A stretch of DNA of 64,000 bases from an uncultured Clostridia bacterium (GTDB taxonomy: Bacteria > Bacillota > Clostridia > Peptostreptococcales > Anaerovoracaceae), in assembly GCA_945830395.1 (NCBI GenBank), contig CALZYE010000001.1:62001-126000 (forward strand), given 5' to 3'. Numbering within the stretch: position 1 is the first letter of the stretch; the number at the start of each line of letters is the position of its first letter. Below, piece after piece: positions 35,749 through 44,003 of this stretch. A model generated the notes under the pieces. That model ran no database searches, was not told the origin of the DNA, and saw only the letters and a list, made by a program, of their open reading frames with translations. Position numbers and translations under genes: made by a program.

Positions 35749-36276
35749 ATGTCTGTTATGGAAAAGGGTTTTTTGCAAGTATACACAGGAGATGGAAAAG
35801 GAAAGACTACGGCAGCTATAGGTCTTGCGATTAGGGCTGCCGGCGCCGGTTTGAATGTTTACTTCGGACAGTTTATAAAGCAGATGGAATACAGCGAAGT
35901 CAGTATTTTAAAAGATATTGATAATATAACATGGGAGCTTTACGGAACCAATGGATGTATTTTTCACAGACCTGTAAACAAGACGGATATGGAAGGTGTT
36001 GCAGAGGGCATAAGAAAGGCTTACAAAGCCCTTGACTGTGGAAAATATGACATTGTCATTTTGGATGAAATATTTATACCTGTTTCACTGAAAATGATGG
36101 ATAAAGAAGATGTTACAGGACTGATAGAGAGAAAAAAGAATAATACGGAGCTTATTCTGACGGGAAGATATGCGCCGGATTATGTTGTGGAAATGGCAGA
36201 CCTTGTTACAGAAATGAAAGAAGTGAAGCATTACTATCAAAAAGGAATAAAGTCGAGAAAAGGAATTGAGGTTTAG
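35749..36276 (+). CDS. cobO: Cob(I)yrinic acid a,c-diamide adenosyltransferase, CobA/CobO/BtuR type
   Basis: A 175-residue P-loop enzyme that transfers the 5'-deoxyadenosyl group from ATP to cob(I)alamin or precursors. The Walker loop is TGDGKGKTTAAIG near residue 14. Then come FGQFIKQ, the Walker B-like YDIVILDEIFIP and the C-terminal ELILTGRYAPDYVVEMADLVTEM with KHYYQKGI. Start ATG has AAAGGG upstream. It lies after a chelatase gene of the same pathway, although a terminator separates them. Confidence 0.93.
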   Translation: MSVMEKGFLQVYTGDGKGKTTAAIGLAIRAAGAGLNVYFGQFIKQMEYSEVSILKDIDNITWELYGTNGCIFHRPVNKTDMEGVAEGIRKAYKALDCGKYDIVILDEIFIPVSLKMMDKEDVTGLIERKKNNTELILTGRYAPDYVVEMADLVTEMKEVKHYYQKGIKSRKGIEV

Positions 36277-36367
36277 AAAACACGCCGGATAATACAGTTT
36301 CCTTACATTGTACCGATTAGATATAAAATGTATTAACCGGGTGTAAAAGCAGAAAGGATTTTTACTA

Positions 36368-36727
36368 ATGGGATTTTTTTTTAGAAAGAGAAATACAGGC
36401 AATATTGCAGTAGTTCTTGTGAAAAACAGACACGAGGAAGGTTACTCATATATGAACGGAGTCATATCGGTTGACGGTAAAAAAGTTCGTCATAGATTCT
36501 ATCAAAAAGGTATGCCTGCCTGTTATCTTAAGCCGGGACATCATGTTTTGGGTGTTTCTGCCGTTTGGCAAATCTTGGAGGAAGGAAAACTCAGAGACAG
36601 ACTTGTAGGACCTGCAACAATTGAAGTGGAAGTTGAGGCAGGTAAGTTCTATTCACTTAATTATAATGTCTTGGAAGATTATTTTGAATTCGTTGAATGT
36701 GATCCGGATAACTACATGCTTTATTGA
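36368..36727 (+). CDS. Small beta-rich protein of unknown function
   Basis: A 119-residue protein not recognised. It has no signal peptide. The pattern GYSYMNGVISVDGKKVRHRFYQKGMPACYLKPGHHVLGVSAVW then VEVEVEAGKFYSLNYNVLEDYFEF suggests a small beta sandwich, like carbohydrate- or surface-associated modules with a PGxHxL turn. ATG with AAAGGA 8 nt upstream supports translation. It lies between the adenosyltransferase and a sensor kinase, all on the plus strand. Confidence 0.65.
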   Translation: MGFFFRKRNTGNIAVVLVKNRHEEGYSYMNGVISVDGKKVRHRFYQKGMPACYLKPGHHVLGVSAVWQILEEGKLRDRLVGPATIEVEVEAGKFYSLNYNVLEDYFEFVECDPDNYMLY

Positions 36728-36771
36728 TGAACAAAAATAAAAAGACGAAAAAATGAAAAAGGATGAAAATT

Positions 36772-38070
36772 ATGGATAAAAGCAAATTGAGAAAGACGAT
36801 TATAGTTGCCTTGTTCGTTTCTCTTGCATCCCAAATCAGATTTAATTTTATGGTGGATGGGTTTATTATAGCGCTGTCAGTGATGGTAATGACGATTTTT
36901 ATTTACTGTTATACGGATTTATCTGCCATATATGTTTCAATTCTATCAGGCATATTCTCGCCGCTGTTCAGGCTTTTGGTAACATTATATCAAGGATACG
37001 GCCTTCAATATTCCGTAGCGCATATACTTCCCGATATGGTGTTTTTTCTATCCTACGGAGTGTTTTTTTCACTGATATACAAATATATTATTCGTAAGCC
37101 AAGAAGTATGAACAATTTTTTGTATGTCGTATTTTTTTGTGATATTCTGTCAAATCTGATGGAAATTACAGCCAGAAGTTTAATTGTGGGCAGCAACCTT
37201 TTGGAAATTTCATTGGTGGCATATCTGTGCGTTATAGCATTCGTAAGAACTTCCCTTATCATGACTGTAATCGTGGCTATTGAATATTACTCAAAGATAC
37301 TTCTGAGACAGGAATACGAAGAACAGTACAGAAGACTTCTGAGGCAGGCATCCACCATTGAAGATGAGATAAGGGTTATGGAGAAGAATGTTACCGAAGT
37401 AGAGGAGGTCATGAAAAAAGCATACTCCCTTTATCAAGAGATGAAAGATGAGAAATTCCCCACATCTGTGTCTGATAAAGTCCTTGATATTGCAAAGGAT
37501 ACTCATGAGATAAAAGGGGATTATACAAATGTTTTGAGCGTAATAAGAGAAACCTATCTCAGCGATGTGAGAGATGAGGAAATATCCATAAAAAACATAA
37601 TCTTATTGGAAAAGTCAAATGTAGAAGCGATGATAAGGTCCAAGGGATATAACATTTCTGTTAAGGTTAAAATTGATTCCGATTTTTATATAAAAGATAG
37701 TTTTAAAATGATGTCAATAATAAGAAATCTTTTGATAAACTCGGTTGAAGCCATATCAGATAAAGGAAATATAAGAGTTGATGTGAGAGAAATTGTGGAA
37801 AACAACCGTGAATTGTATGCTATAAGTGTCCTTGACGATGGGAATGGAATCAGCAAGGAGGATTATGATAATATTTTTTTGGAGGGATACACTACAAAAT
37901 TTGATGTTAAAACCGGAAACATTATGAGAGGACTGGGGCTATGTTTAGTTAAGGACTATGTCACCAATAACTTCGGAGGAAATCTCGAGATAGAAAGTGA
38001 ACCGGGAAAATTTACGAATTTCAAGATAATGCTTCCTAAGAAATTATATGAATGTCAGCAGACAGAATGA
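36772..38070 (+). CDS. Membrane sensor histidine kinase, GlnK (YcbA)-like
   Basis: A 432-residue kinase. About six transmembrane helices span residues 5-175, followed by a coiled coil (YEEQYRRLLRQASTIEDEIRVMEKNV). A likely phospho-acceptor His sits in KDTHEIKGDY. The C-terminal HATPase has the N box LLINSVEAISDKG, G1 DDGNGIS and G2 GLGLCLVKDY. The spacing resembles B. subtilis GlnK, which senses glutamine. Start ATG 36772 has AAGG 9 nt upstream, better than the ATG three codons earlier. A response regulator gene follows at once. Confidence 0.85.
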   Translation: MDKSKLRKTIIVALFVSLASQIRFNFMVDGFIIALSVMVMTIFIYCYTDLSAIYVSILSGIFSPLFRLLVTLYQGYGLQYSVAHILPDMVFFLSYGVFFSLIYKYIIRKPRSMNNFLYVVFFCDILSNLMEITARSLIVGSNLLEISLVAYLCVIAFVRTSLIMTVIVAIEYYSKILLRQEYEEQYRRLLRQASTIEDEIRVMEKNVTEVEEVMKKAYSLYQEMKDEKFPTSVSDKVLDIAKDTHEIKGDYTNVLSVIRETYLSDVRDEEISIKNIILLEKSNVEAMIRSKGYNISVKVKIDSDFYIKDSFKMMSIIRNLLINSVEAISDKGNIRVDVREIVENNRELYAISVLDDGNGISKEDYDNIFLEGYTTKFDVKTGNIMRGLGLCLVKDYVTNNFGGNLEIESEPGKFTNFKIMLPKKLYECQQTE

Positions 38071-38086
38071 ATGGACAGGTGGAACT

Positions 38087-38935
38087 ATGAAATACTACAT
38101 CGTAGATGATAATTTGGGAACCGTTAAAACCTTGGAAAAAATTATAAATGCAAGGGGTTTAGGCACAGTGACAGGATACTCCACAGATCCGGCAGATGCC
38201 ATAGAAGATATTCTGGAAGATTCCCCGGATATTGTTTTGGTCGATTTATTAATGGACGGCATAGACGGGATAGAGCTGGTAAATAAAGTAAAGAAAAGGA
38301 ATAACAATATTTCGTTTATAATGATATCTAAGGTGATGGACAAGGAGATTATACAAAAAGCGTATAATTCCGGTATAGAATTTTTCATAACAAAGCCTGT
38401 AAATGTGATTGAGGTGGAGAATGTTGCAAGGAATATAGCGGAGAAGATTAAAATTAAAAATATGATGGCAAACATAAAGAATATGTTTGAATTACAAGAC
38501 TTATCAGGGGAAGGTGAGACGGAAACCGATGCTGCGGGGGAAGAAAGCAATGTGGATATTCTCTTGGGTACCTTGGGAATGCTGGGGGAAAAGGGGACGA
38601 AAGACATAAAAGTACTCTTTAGCTATATGAATAAATATTCATGCGATTATACAAAGAGTCTTCTGGATGATATCGCTTCCACTTCAGGGGATACTGTGAA
38701 AAATGTGGAGCAGAGGATACGAAGGGCTATAAAAAAAGGATTGTACAATGCGGCACAAATAGGAATAGATGATTACGAAAACGAAGCGTTCAGCGTTTAT
38801 GCAAATTATGTGTATGACTTTAAATCTTTGAAAGATGAGATGAACTACATAGAGGGCAGGGGAAACACGCCGGGAAGAATAAATATATCTAAATTTATGG
38901 AGGGACTCATACTTTACAATAAGGTCAGCAAATAA
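38087..38935 (+). CDS. Response regulator, GlnL (YcbB)-like
   Basis: A 282-residue regulator. The receiver domain (1-120) has DD near the start (YYIVDDN), the phospho-Asp in VLVDLLMDGIDG, MISK and the conserved Lys in FITKPVN. The C-terminal part (about 155-282) is helical and resembles the YcbB DNA-binding domain, with NVEQRIRRAIKKGLYNAAQIG and the ending GRINISKFMEGLILYNKVSK. Start ATG 38087 has an ACAGGTGG site. It pairs with the upstream kinase and probably controls the downstream symporter. Confidence 0.85.
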   Translation: MKYYIVDDNLGTVKTLEKIINARGLGTVTGYSTDPADAIEDILEDSPDIVLVDLLMDGIDGIELVNKVKKRNNNISFIMISKVMDKEIIQKAYNSGIEFFITKPVNVIEVENVARNIAEKIKIKNMMANIKNMFELQDLSGEGETETDAAGEESNVDILLGTLGMLGEKGTKDIKVLFSYMNKYSCDYTKSLLDDIASTSGDTVKNVEQRIRRAIKKGLYNAAQIGIDDYENEAFSVYANYVYDFKSLKDEMNYIEGRGNTPGRINISKFMEGLILYNKVSK

Positions 38936-38966
38936 TTTTTTCCCTTACACAAAAAAGATTGTTAAA

Positions 38967-39008
38967 TTTTTTTCAAACAAAAAGAATTTAATTGAGTTTT
39001 TTTGAAAC
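38967..39008 (+). promoter_or_regulatory. T-tract repeats upstream of the symporter, candidate regulator site
   Basis: TTTTTTTCAAAC (38967-38978) and TTTTTTTGAAAC (38997-39008) are near-identical and 30 bp apart, about three helical turns. GlnL-type regulators are known to bind T-rich direct repeats before glutaminase/glutamine-transporter genes. Assignment is by analogy. Confidence 0.4.
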
Positions 39009-39097
39009 TGTGCATTAATATAACCGTAAATAAATAAATAATTAATTAATAAATATGTTGATTTGTTATTATGGTTATTGATGAAAGGAATGAAATT

Positions 39098-40609
39098 ATG
39101 AATATGGCAGAGTTAACATTAAAGATTGGCGGTTATATTTGGAGCTTGCCTCTTATAATCATCGCATTGTTCTCAGGTTTATTGTTTTCTGTTAGGATGG
39201 GGTTTCCTCAAATAAGAAGATTCCCGGATATGCTTAGATACCTGTTTAAGAGTTCTGACAGTACAGAGGGCATTTCTTCTTTCCAGGGATTTGCCATGGC
39301 ACTCGGCGGAAGAATCGGCGTTGGAAACATCGCAGGTGTAGCTACAGCAATCTTCTATGGAGGTCCGGGTGCGATTTTCTGGATGTGGGTTATCGCATTT
39401 GTCGGCGCAGGTTCTGCTTTTGCAGAGTCATCTCTTGCACAGATTTATAAGACTAAAACTAACGGTGAATACCGTGGAGGTCCTGCCTTCTATATAGAAA
39501 AAGGTCTTAAGTGTGTGCCGTTTGCAGTTCTTTTTGCAATCGTATCTGTAATCGCAAACGGTCTGACAGGTCCTACTATTCAGGCGTTCAACATTGCTGA
39601 TGCATGTAAAAATGCTTTTGGATTTAATCCTGTTATTGTGGGAGGAGTTGTAGCGGCAGTTTTCGCATTGATCGTATTTGGCGGAATGAAGAGAATCGGA
39701 AAGGTTGCGGAACTTGTGGTTCCTGTAATGGCTATATTATATATAGTGATTGCGATTATCGTGATGGTGGTTAACTACGACAGGATTGGCGAAATGTTCA
39801 AGCTAATATTCACATGTGCCTTCAATATGAACGCCGTATTTGGAGCAATTTGGGGTCAGGCTGTAATGTGGGGCGTAAAGAGAGGAATATACTCCAATGA
39901 GGCAGGTATGGGTTCAGGAGCTCATGCAGCAGCTTCATCAGAGGTTTCTCATCCTGCTAAACAGGGGCTTGCACAGGCATTTTCAGTTTATGTGGATACG
40001 CTTTTGGTTTGCACCGCAACTGCAATTATGATCATGTCAACAGGCTGCTATAATGTTTCATCAGGAAGAGGCACCGAAATGATAGTATCAGGTCTAAAAG
40101 GCGTTGATCCCGGAGTCGGCTACACTCAGGCAGCTATAGATTCTTGGATTCCGGGACTTGGTTCCGCTTTCATCGCAGTTGCCATTACATTCTTCTCGTT
40201 TACAACACTTATGTCATTTGCCTTCTATACAGATGCAGGTATGTCATATATTTTGAGAAAGAAAGACGAGAAGATTCAGAGAAAGATAATAACGGTGTTC
40301 TTAGTAATTCTTACCGCAATAATCTGGTTCGGGGCAACTCGTTCAAACGATGTGGCTTGGAATATGGCGGACATCGGAGTGGGATTAAGTTCATGGGTTA
40401 ACTTCATTGCCATTATACTGCTTAGTCCGATTGTTATAAGAGTATATAAGGACTTTGAACGACAGAGAAAGCTTGGCCTTGATCCGGTATTTGTACCGGA
40501 AGACATAGGCATAGACAATGCTGAAATTTGGGATGAAATCACAGAAACAAAGTATGCTGACTTGCTTGAAGCGAAGGAAAAAGCTGAGGGAAGTGAAGGA
40601 AGCAAATAA
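39098..40609 (+). CDS. AGCS-family Na+:alanine/glutamine symporter
   Basis: A 503-residue transporter with about eleven membrane spans. AGCS motifs: GGRIGVGNIAGVATAIFYGGPGAIFWMW, GGPAFYIEKGL, and the hallmark IYSNEAGMGSGAHAAASSEVSHPAKQGL with MIMSTGCYN. It imports alanine, glycine or glutamine with Na+. The adjoining GlnK/GlnL-like pair makes glutamine likely, as in the B. subtilis glnT system. Start ATG 39098 has AAAGGA 8 nt upstream; the in-frame ATG at 39071 lacks this. Confidence 0.92.
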   Translation: MNMAELTLKIGGYIWSLPLIIIALFSGLLFSVRMGFPQIRRFPDMLRYLFKSSDSTEGISSFQGFAMALGGRIGVGNIAGVATAIFYGGPGAIFWMWVIAFVGAGSAFAESSLAQIYKTKTNGEYRGGPAFYIEKGLKCVPFAVLFAIVSVIANGLTGPTIQAFNIADACKNAFGFNPVIVGGVVAAVFALIVFGGMKRIGKVAELVVPVMAILYIVIAIIVMVVNYDRIGEMFKLIFTCAFNMNAVFGAIWGQAVMWGVKRGIYSNEAGMGSGAHAAASSEVSHPAKQGLAQAFSVYVDTLLVCTATAIMIMSTGCYNVSSGRGTEMIVSGLKGVDPGVGYTQAAIDSWIPGLGSAFIAVAITFFSFTTLMSFAFYTDAGMSYILRKKDEKIQRKIITVFLVILTAIIWFGATRSNDVAWNMADIGVGLSSWVNFIAIILLSPIVIRVYKDFERQRKLGLDPVFVPEDIGIDNAEIWDEITETKYADLLEAKEKAEGSEGSK

Positions 40610-40646
40610 TTTAGCTCTTTAAAATATTTTTTATAATAAGTTCTCG

Positions 40647-40680
40647 AAAAAGCTCCCTTACCGGTGTTTGGGAGTTTTTT
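40647..40680 (+). terminator. Terminator after the AGCS symporter
   Basis: AAAAAGCTCCC pairs with GGGAGTTTTTT over a loop of about 12 nt. T-run present. Confidence 0.85.
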
Positions 40681-40775
40681 CATGTGGCAAATATTTCAAT
40701 GCTGAAAACCTATTTTATATTTTGCACATCAGAAAATAGTCATTTAAAATTCACATAGCTGCCGGCATCGTTGAT

Positions 40776-40804
40776 TTGTAAAATGTAAATAGTTGTGTTA
40801 CAAT
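40776..40804 (+). promoter_or_regulatory. Promoter of the nadE-flavodoxin gene
   Basis: TTGTAA (40776-40781), 17-bp spacer, TACAAT (40799-40804). It lies 86 nt before the start codon. Confidence 0.65.
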
Positions 40805-40889
40805 TTTCGATAATAAACGATGAATTTTGCAGAAAATCATTGCCGTTTTCATTAAGTGCAAATGATATATAGGTATGTGAGGAGAGAAA

Positions 40890-42206
40890 ATGGAGCAGTT
40901 TGAAAAAAACTTCGATGCAGCGAAAGAAACACAAAATGTGATTGAATGGATAAGGGATTTTTTTCATGAGAACGGAAAAGGGTGCAATGCTGTAGTGGCT
41001 ATAAGCGGAGGAAAGGACAGCTCCGTTGTGGCGGCACTATGTGTGGAAGCCTTGGGGAAGGAGAGAGTACACGGAGTTCTTCTTCCAAACGGAGAACAAG
41101 CTGACATTTATGCATCTGAGCTTTTGGTTAAGCACCTTGGAATAGGCTATTCGGTAATCAACATTAAGGGTGCCGTAGATGCCCTTTTAGAAGGAATTAA
41201 GTCCCAGCTTCCATGCGGGATTCAGACTCAGACGATAACAAATCTTCCGGCAAGAATAAGAATGGCTGCCGCTTATGCAGTTGCACAGTCTATGAACGGA
41301 AGGGTGGCGAATACCAGCAATCTTTCTGAGGACTGGGTTGGCTACGCCACAAGATACGGAGATGCCGCAGGAGATTTTTCACCATTGTCCAAATTTACCG
41401 TAGGTGAGGTGAAAATGATTGGAAGCCATCTTGGACTTCCTGATAAACTTGTTAATAAAGTACCTATTGATGGACTCACCCCATATACGGATGAAGAAAA
41501 TCTTGGATTTACCTATGCAACGCTGGATAGATATATCAGAACAGGAATTTGCGATGACCCGGAAACGAAAGAGAATATAGACAGAAAGCATGAGGCTAAT
41601 CTGTTTAAGCTTTCCATGATGCCCATGTACGAATATAAAGGAGATGTGAAAGCGGCAGGAGGCGTTTTGAAAGAGAGGTTGGAAATGTCAAAAACCATTA
41701 TTATTTACTACTCGAGAAGGGGAGAAAATTACGCGGCAGGAGAAATTGTAAACTTAGAAAAAGGCAACACGGAGTTTGTAGTTGATTATCTGAAGGATGC
41801 AACGGGAGCGGATGTGTTTCATGTTGACACTGTGAAGGACTACTGCATGGAATATACAGATTGCATTAAGGAAAGCAAAGAGGAATTCATGAACGATGAA
41901 AGACCGGAGCTTAAGGAATACTTGGAGTCTATAGACGGTTACGACAATATAATTTTGGCAGCGCCTAACTGGTGGGGAACCTATCCTATGCCAATGTTCA
42001 CTCAACTTGAGAAACTGGATTTTTCGGGAAAGAAAGTATATCCTGTTATTACTCATGAAGGAAGCGGACTTGCAAATACTTTGGACTGGCTTAAGAAAAC
42101 CTGTGAAAATGCCGATATAAGGGAGGGCCTTGCCATACACGGTGCTGAAGCCTCTGAATCAAAGGAAATTGTGGAAGGTTGGGTTGAAACATGTTTAGAG
42201 AAATGA
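40890..42206 (+). CDS. NAD synthetase fused to a flavodoxin-like domain
   Basis: A 438-residue fusion. Residues 1-255 are NH3-dependent NAD synthetase: PP-loop SGGKDS (39-44), LPARIRMAAAYAVAQ, NTSNLSEDWVGYATRYGDAAGDFSPLS and VPIDGLTPYTDEENLGFTY. It makes NAD from deamido-NAD. Residues 266-438 are a short-chain flavodoxin: IIIYYSRRGENYA is the FMN phosphate loop, and APNWWGTYPMPMFTQLEKLDF with HEGSGLANTL follow. NadE alone is usually about 245-275 residues. Met266 (41685) has a fine GAGAGG site 6 nt upstream, so the flavodoxin may also be made separately. A flavin-binding PNPOx gene overlaps the end. Confidence 0.9.
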   Translation: MEQFEKNFDAAKETQNVIEWIRDFFHENGKGCNAVVAISGGKDSSVVAALCVEALGKERVHGVLLPNGEQADIYASELLVKHLGIGYSVINIKGAVDALLEGIKSQLPCGIQTQTITNLPARIRMAAAYAVAQSMNGRVANTSNLSEDWVGYATRYGDAAGDFSPLSKFTVGEVKMIGSHLGLPDKLVNKVPIDGLTPYTDEENLGFTYATLDRYIRTGICDDPETKENIDRKHEANLFKLSMMPMYEYKGDVKAAGGVLKERLEMSKTIIIYYSRRGENYAAGEIVNLEKGNTEFVVDYLKDATGADVFHVDTVKDYCMEYTDCIKESKEEFMNDERPELKEYLESIDGYDNIILAAPNWWGTYPMPMFTQLEKLDFSGKKVYPVITHEGSGLANTLDWLKKTCENADIREGLAIHGAEASESKEIVEGWVETCLEK

Positions 42207-42664
42207 GAAGAATAAAGCAGCTGCTTTCAGTTGAAGAATGTGAAAAAGTGCTGAGAGAACAACCGAGAGGGATATTGTCAGTTAACGGCGATGACGGTTA
42301 TCCTTACGGGCTTCCGATTAATTTTTACTATGATGAGGAAAATAAAAAAATATTTCTTCATGGAGGGAAAAAGGGCTATAAAGTGGATGCCCTTAAAGCA
42401 AATCCTAAGGTTTCCTTTTGCGTCCATGACGAAGGCTTCAGACGAGAGGGCGAATGGGCGTTAAATATTAAAAGCGTTATAGTTTTCGGACGAGTGAGAT
42501 TTATAGAAGACAAAGAGGAATGCTACGATATAATGTACAGGTTCGGCAAAAAGTATTTTCCTACAGTTGAGGAACTTGAACACGAGATTAAGGGAGTTCC
42601 TCATACTCTGGTAATCGAAATTGAAATCCATCATATGACGGGAAAAATCGTAAATGAGTCATAA
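42191..42664 (+). CDS. PNPOx-like FMN-binding protein (NimA type)
   Basis: A 157-residue split-barrel flavoprotein of the pyridoxamine 5'-phosphate oxidase superfamily. The N-terminus MFREMRRIKQLLSVEECEKVLREQPRGILSVNG and GYPYGLPINFYYDEENKKIFLHGGKKGYKVDALKANPKVSFCVHDE match NimA-type proteins, some of which reduce nitroimidazoles or other small molecules. It overlaps the NadE-flavodoxin gene by 16 nt, so the two are likely co-translated. Substrate unknown. Confidence 0.87.
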   Translation: MFREMRRIKQLLSVEECEKVLREQPRGILSVNGDDGYPYGLPINFYYDEENKKIFLHGGKKGYKVDALKANPKVSFCVHDEGFRREGEWALNIKSVIVFGRVRFIEDKEECYDIMYRFGKKYFPTVEELEHEIKGVPHTLVIEIEIHHMTGKIVNES

Positions 42665-42675
42665 TAAAAAAATTA

Positions 42676-42703
42676 GGTCGCTTTTAGCGGCCTTTGTTTT
42701 TTA
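42676..42703. terminator. Convergent terminator hairpin
   Basis: GGTCGC (42676-42681) pairs with GCGGCC (42687-42692) over TTTTA and is followed by TTTGTTTTTT on the plus strand. The hairpin overlaps the stop codon of the minus-strand DUF2974 gene. Confidence 0.7.
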
Positions 42704-43808
42704 TAAGTGAGTTCAGTGATTTATGAGCTTCTTCCCAAAGAACATCCTTTCCGGTTTTGGCAAGGTTTACAGCTCCTGTCATAATATCTTTTTTTGTATC
42801 GTCGTTCAGTGCAAAGAGAGCTTTTATGACTTTTCTGTAATATACCTTTTTATTTGATTTTAGCTCTGAGAAGGTGTCGGCTCCGGTAGATTCAAGAGAA
42901 TCAAAGACCGCACATATAACATTTTCCCTTTGCTCGCAGGTCATGCTGGCAGCCCATCTGTCTATAGCCTCGTCCATGAGCAGACTGCTTTTGGATTGAC
43001 CTTTAGCCTCCTCAAATTTTGTGGACAAAACTGACCATGTGTAAGGGTTGTGCTGTCTAATTCCCCTTGCGCTGCTTTTGACAACATGTTTTTTCTCTGT
43101 ATTTGACATTATTATCCCTATTATGGAATCTTCCGGAATGATGAGTTTTACCTTCGGTAAGATTTCTTTATATCCCTGTTTTTCTATAATATTTTGATTG
43201 AACCCGGGACCGTCGTTGGAATATATTCTTTTTATTCTTTGTGAAACTGATTTATCACAAAATGCACCGGAGTAGACTGCAAAATTACCGCCTTTGGAGT
43301 GACCGCCCACCAACATGTTCATGTTCAGCTTTTTCCCAACATAGTTAAGATATTCCACAGCCTTGTTCTGCCCGTTGCTCTGATCTGCGTAGCTCAATAC
43401 GAAATCTTCTCTCCAGCCTGTCAGAGAATTGTCGGTGCCGCGAAATGCCACATAGCAGGAATTTCTGTCTAAAATGAATGTAACTGCGGAAAATTGAACA
43501 TTCTTTTCTTTATTAATTTCGTTTACATAGTATTTCAATTTTATATCTCGAAATCGCCTGCTTTTTCCGGAGCTTTCGATTAAGGGAGCAGGATTGTTGA
43601 TCATATATGACTGGTCATATTTCATATTTTTATATCGAGATGCAAATTCTTTAAGAGTTATTTCTTCATCGGAATCAACGCCGGGTGTTATTTCCTCCAT
43701 GGCAGCATAGGCAAGCTCTGTTAATACAAGATTGTCAATATCGTTAAAGGGACTTATGGCGAAGCTGAGGTCGCCTCTCCAAGAGATGTAGTCTAATATA
43801 TTATACAT
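42684..43808 (-). CDS. DUF2974 (Mbeg1-like) alpha/beta-hydrolase
   Basis: A 374-residue protein of the DUF2974 family with a lipase-like fold. YVAFRGTDNSLTGWREDF is the oxyanion-side strand, and GGHSKGGNFAVY carries the nucleophile Ser in G-H-S-K-G. Asp in SNDGPGF may complete the triad. The N-terminal NILDYISWRGDLSF is typical of the family. Substrate unknown. Start ATG follows GGGGAGG. It is transcribed away from the aminotransferase gene. Confidence 0.85.
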   Translation of the reverse strand: MYNILDYISWRGDLSFAISPFNDIDNLVLTELAYAAMEEITPGVDSDEEITLKEFASRYKNMKYDQSYMINNPAPLIESSGKSRRFRDIKLKYYVNEINKEKNVQFSAVTFILDRNSCYVAFRGTDNSLTGWREDFVLSYADQSNGQNKAVEYLNYVGKKLNMNMLVGGHSKGGNFAVYSGAFCDKSVSQRIKRIYSNDGPGFNQNIIEKQGYKEILPKVKLIIPEDSIIGIIMSNTEKKHVVKSSARGIRQHNPYTWSVLSTKFEEAKGQSKSSLLMDEAIDRWAASMTCEQRENVICAVFDSLESTGADTFSELKSNKKVYYRKVIKALFALNDDTKKDIMTGAVNLAKTGKDVLWEEAHKSLNSLIKNKGR

Positions 43809-43949
43809 TTTTTCCTCCCCAAATATGTAAACCGGATTGTTTACTAAGTACAGCTATACCTAATTATATACCATTTGCATATTTTTTTCAGAAAGAATTT
43901 GTGATGTTTTTTGTTATAAGCCTGCAGGTAAAATGAAAGAGATTTCGGT

Positions 43950-43978
43950 TTGACTTGAATAAAATGTAATGGTAAAAT
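43950..43978 (+). promoter_or_regulatory. Promoter of the class V aminotransferase gene
   Basis: TTGACT (43950-43955), 17-bp spacer, TAAAAT (43973-43978), 25 nt before the start codon. Confidence 0.75.
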
Positions 43979-44003
43979 TATAAAGTTATACAAGGAGAAA
44001 AAG

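Noticed and set aside
35625-35834. A 69-codon plus-strand frame before cobO
   Set aside because: Poor ribosome-binding site, and it ends inside cobO in another frame; composition is not protein-like.
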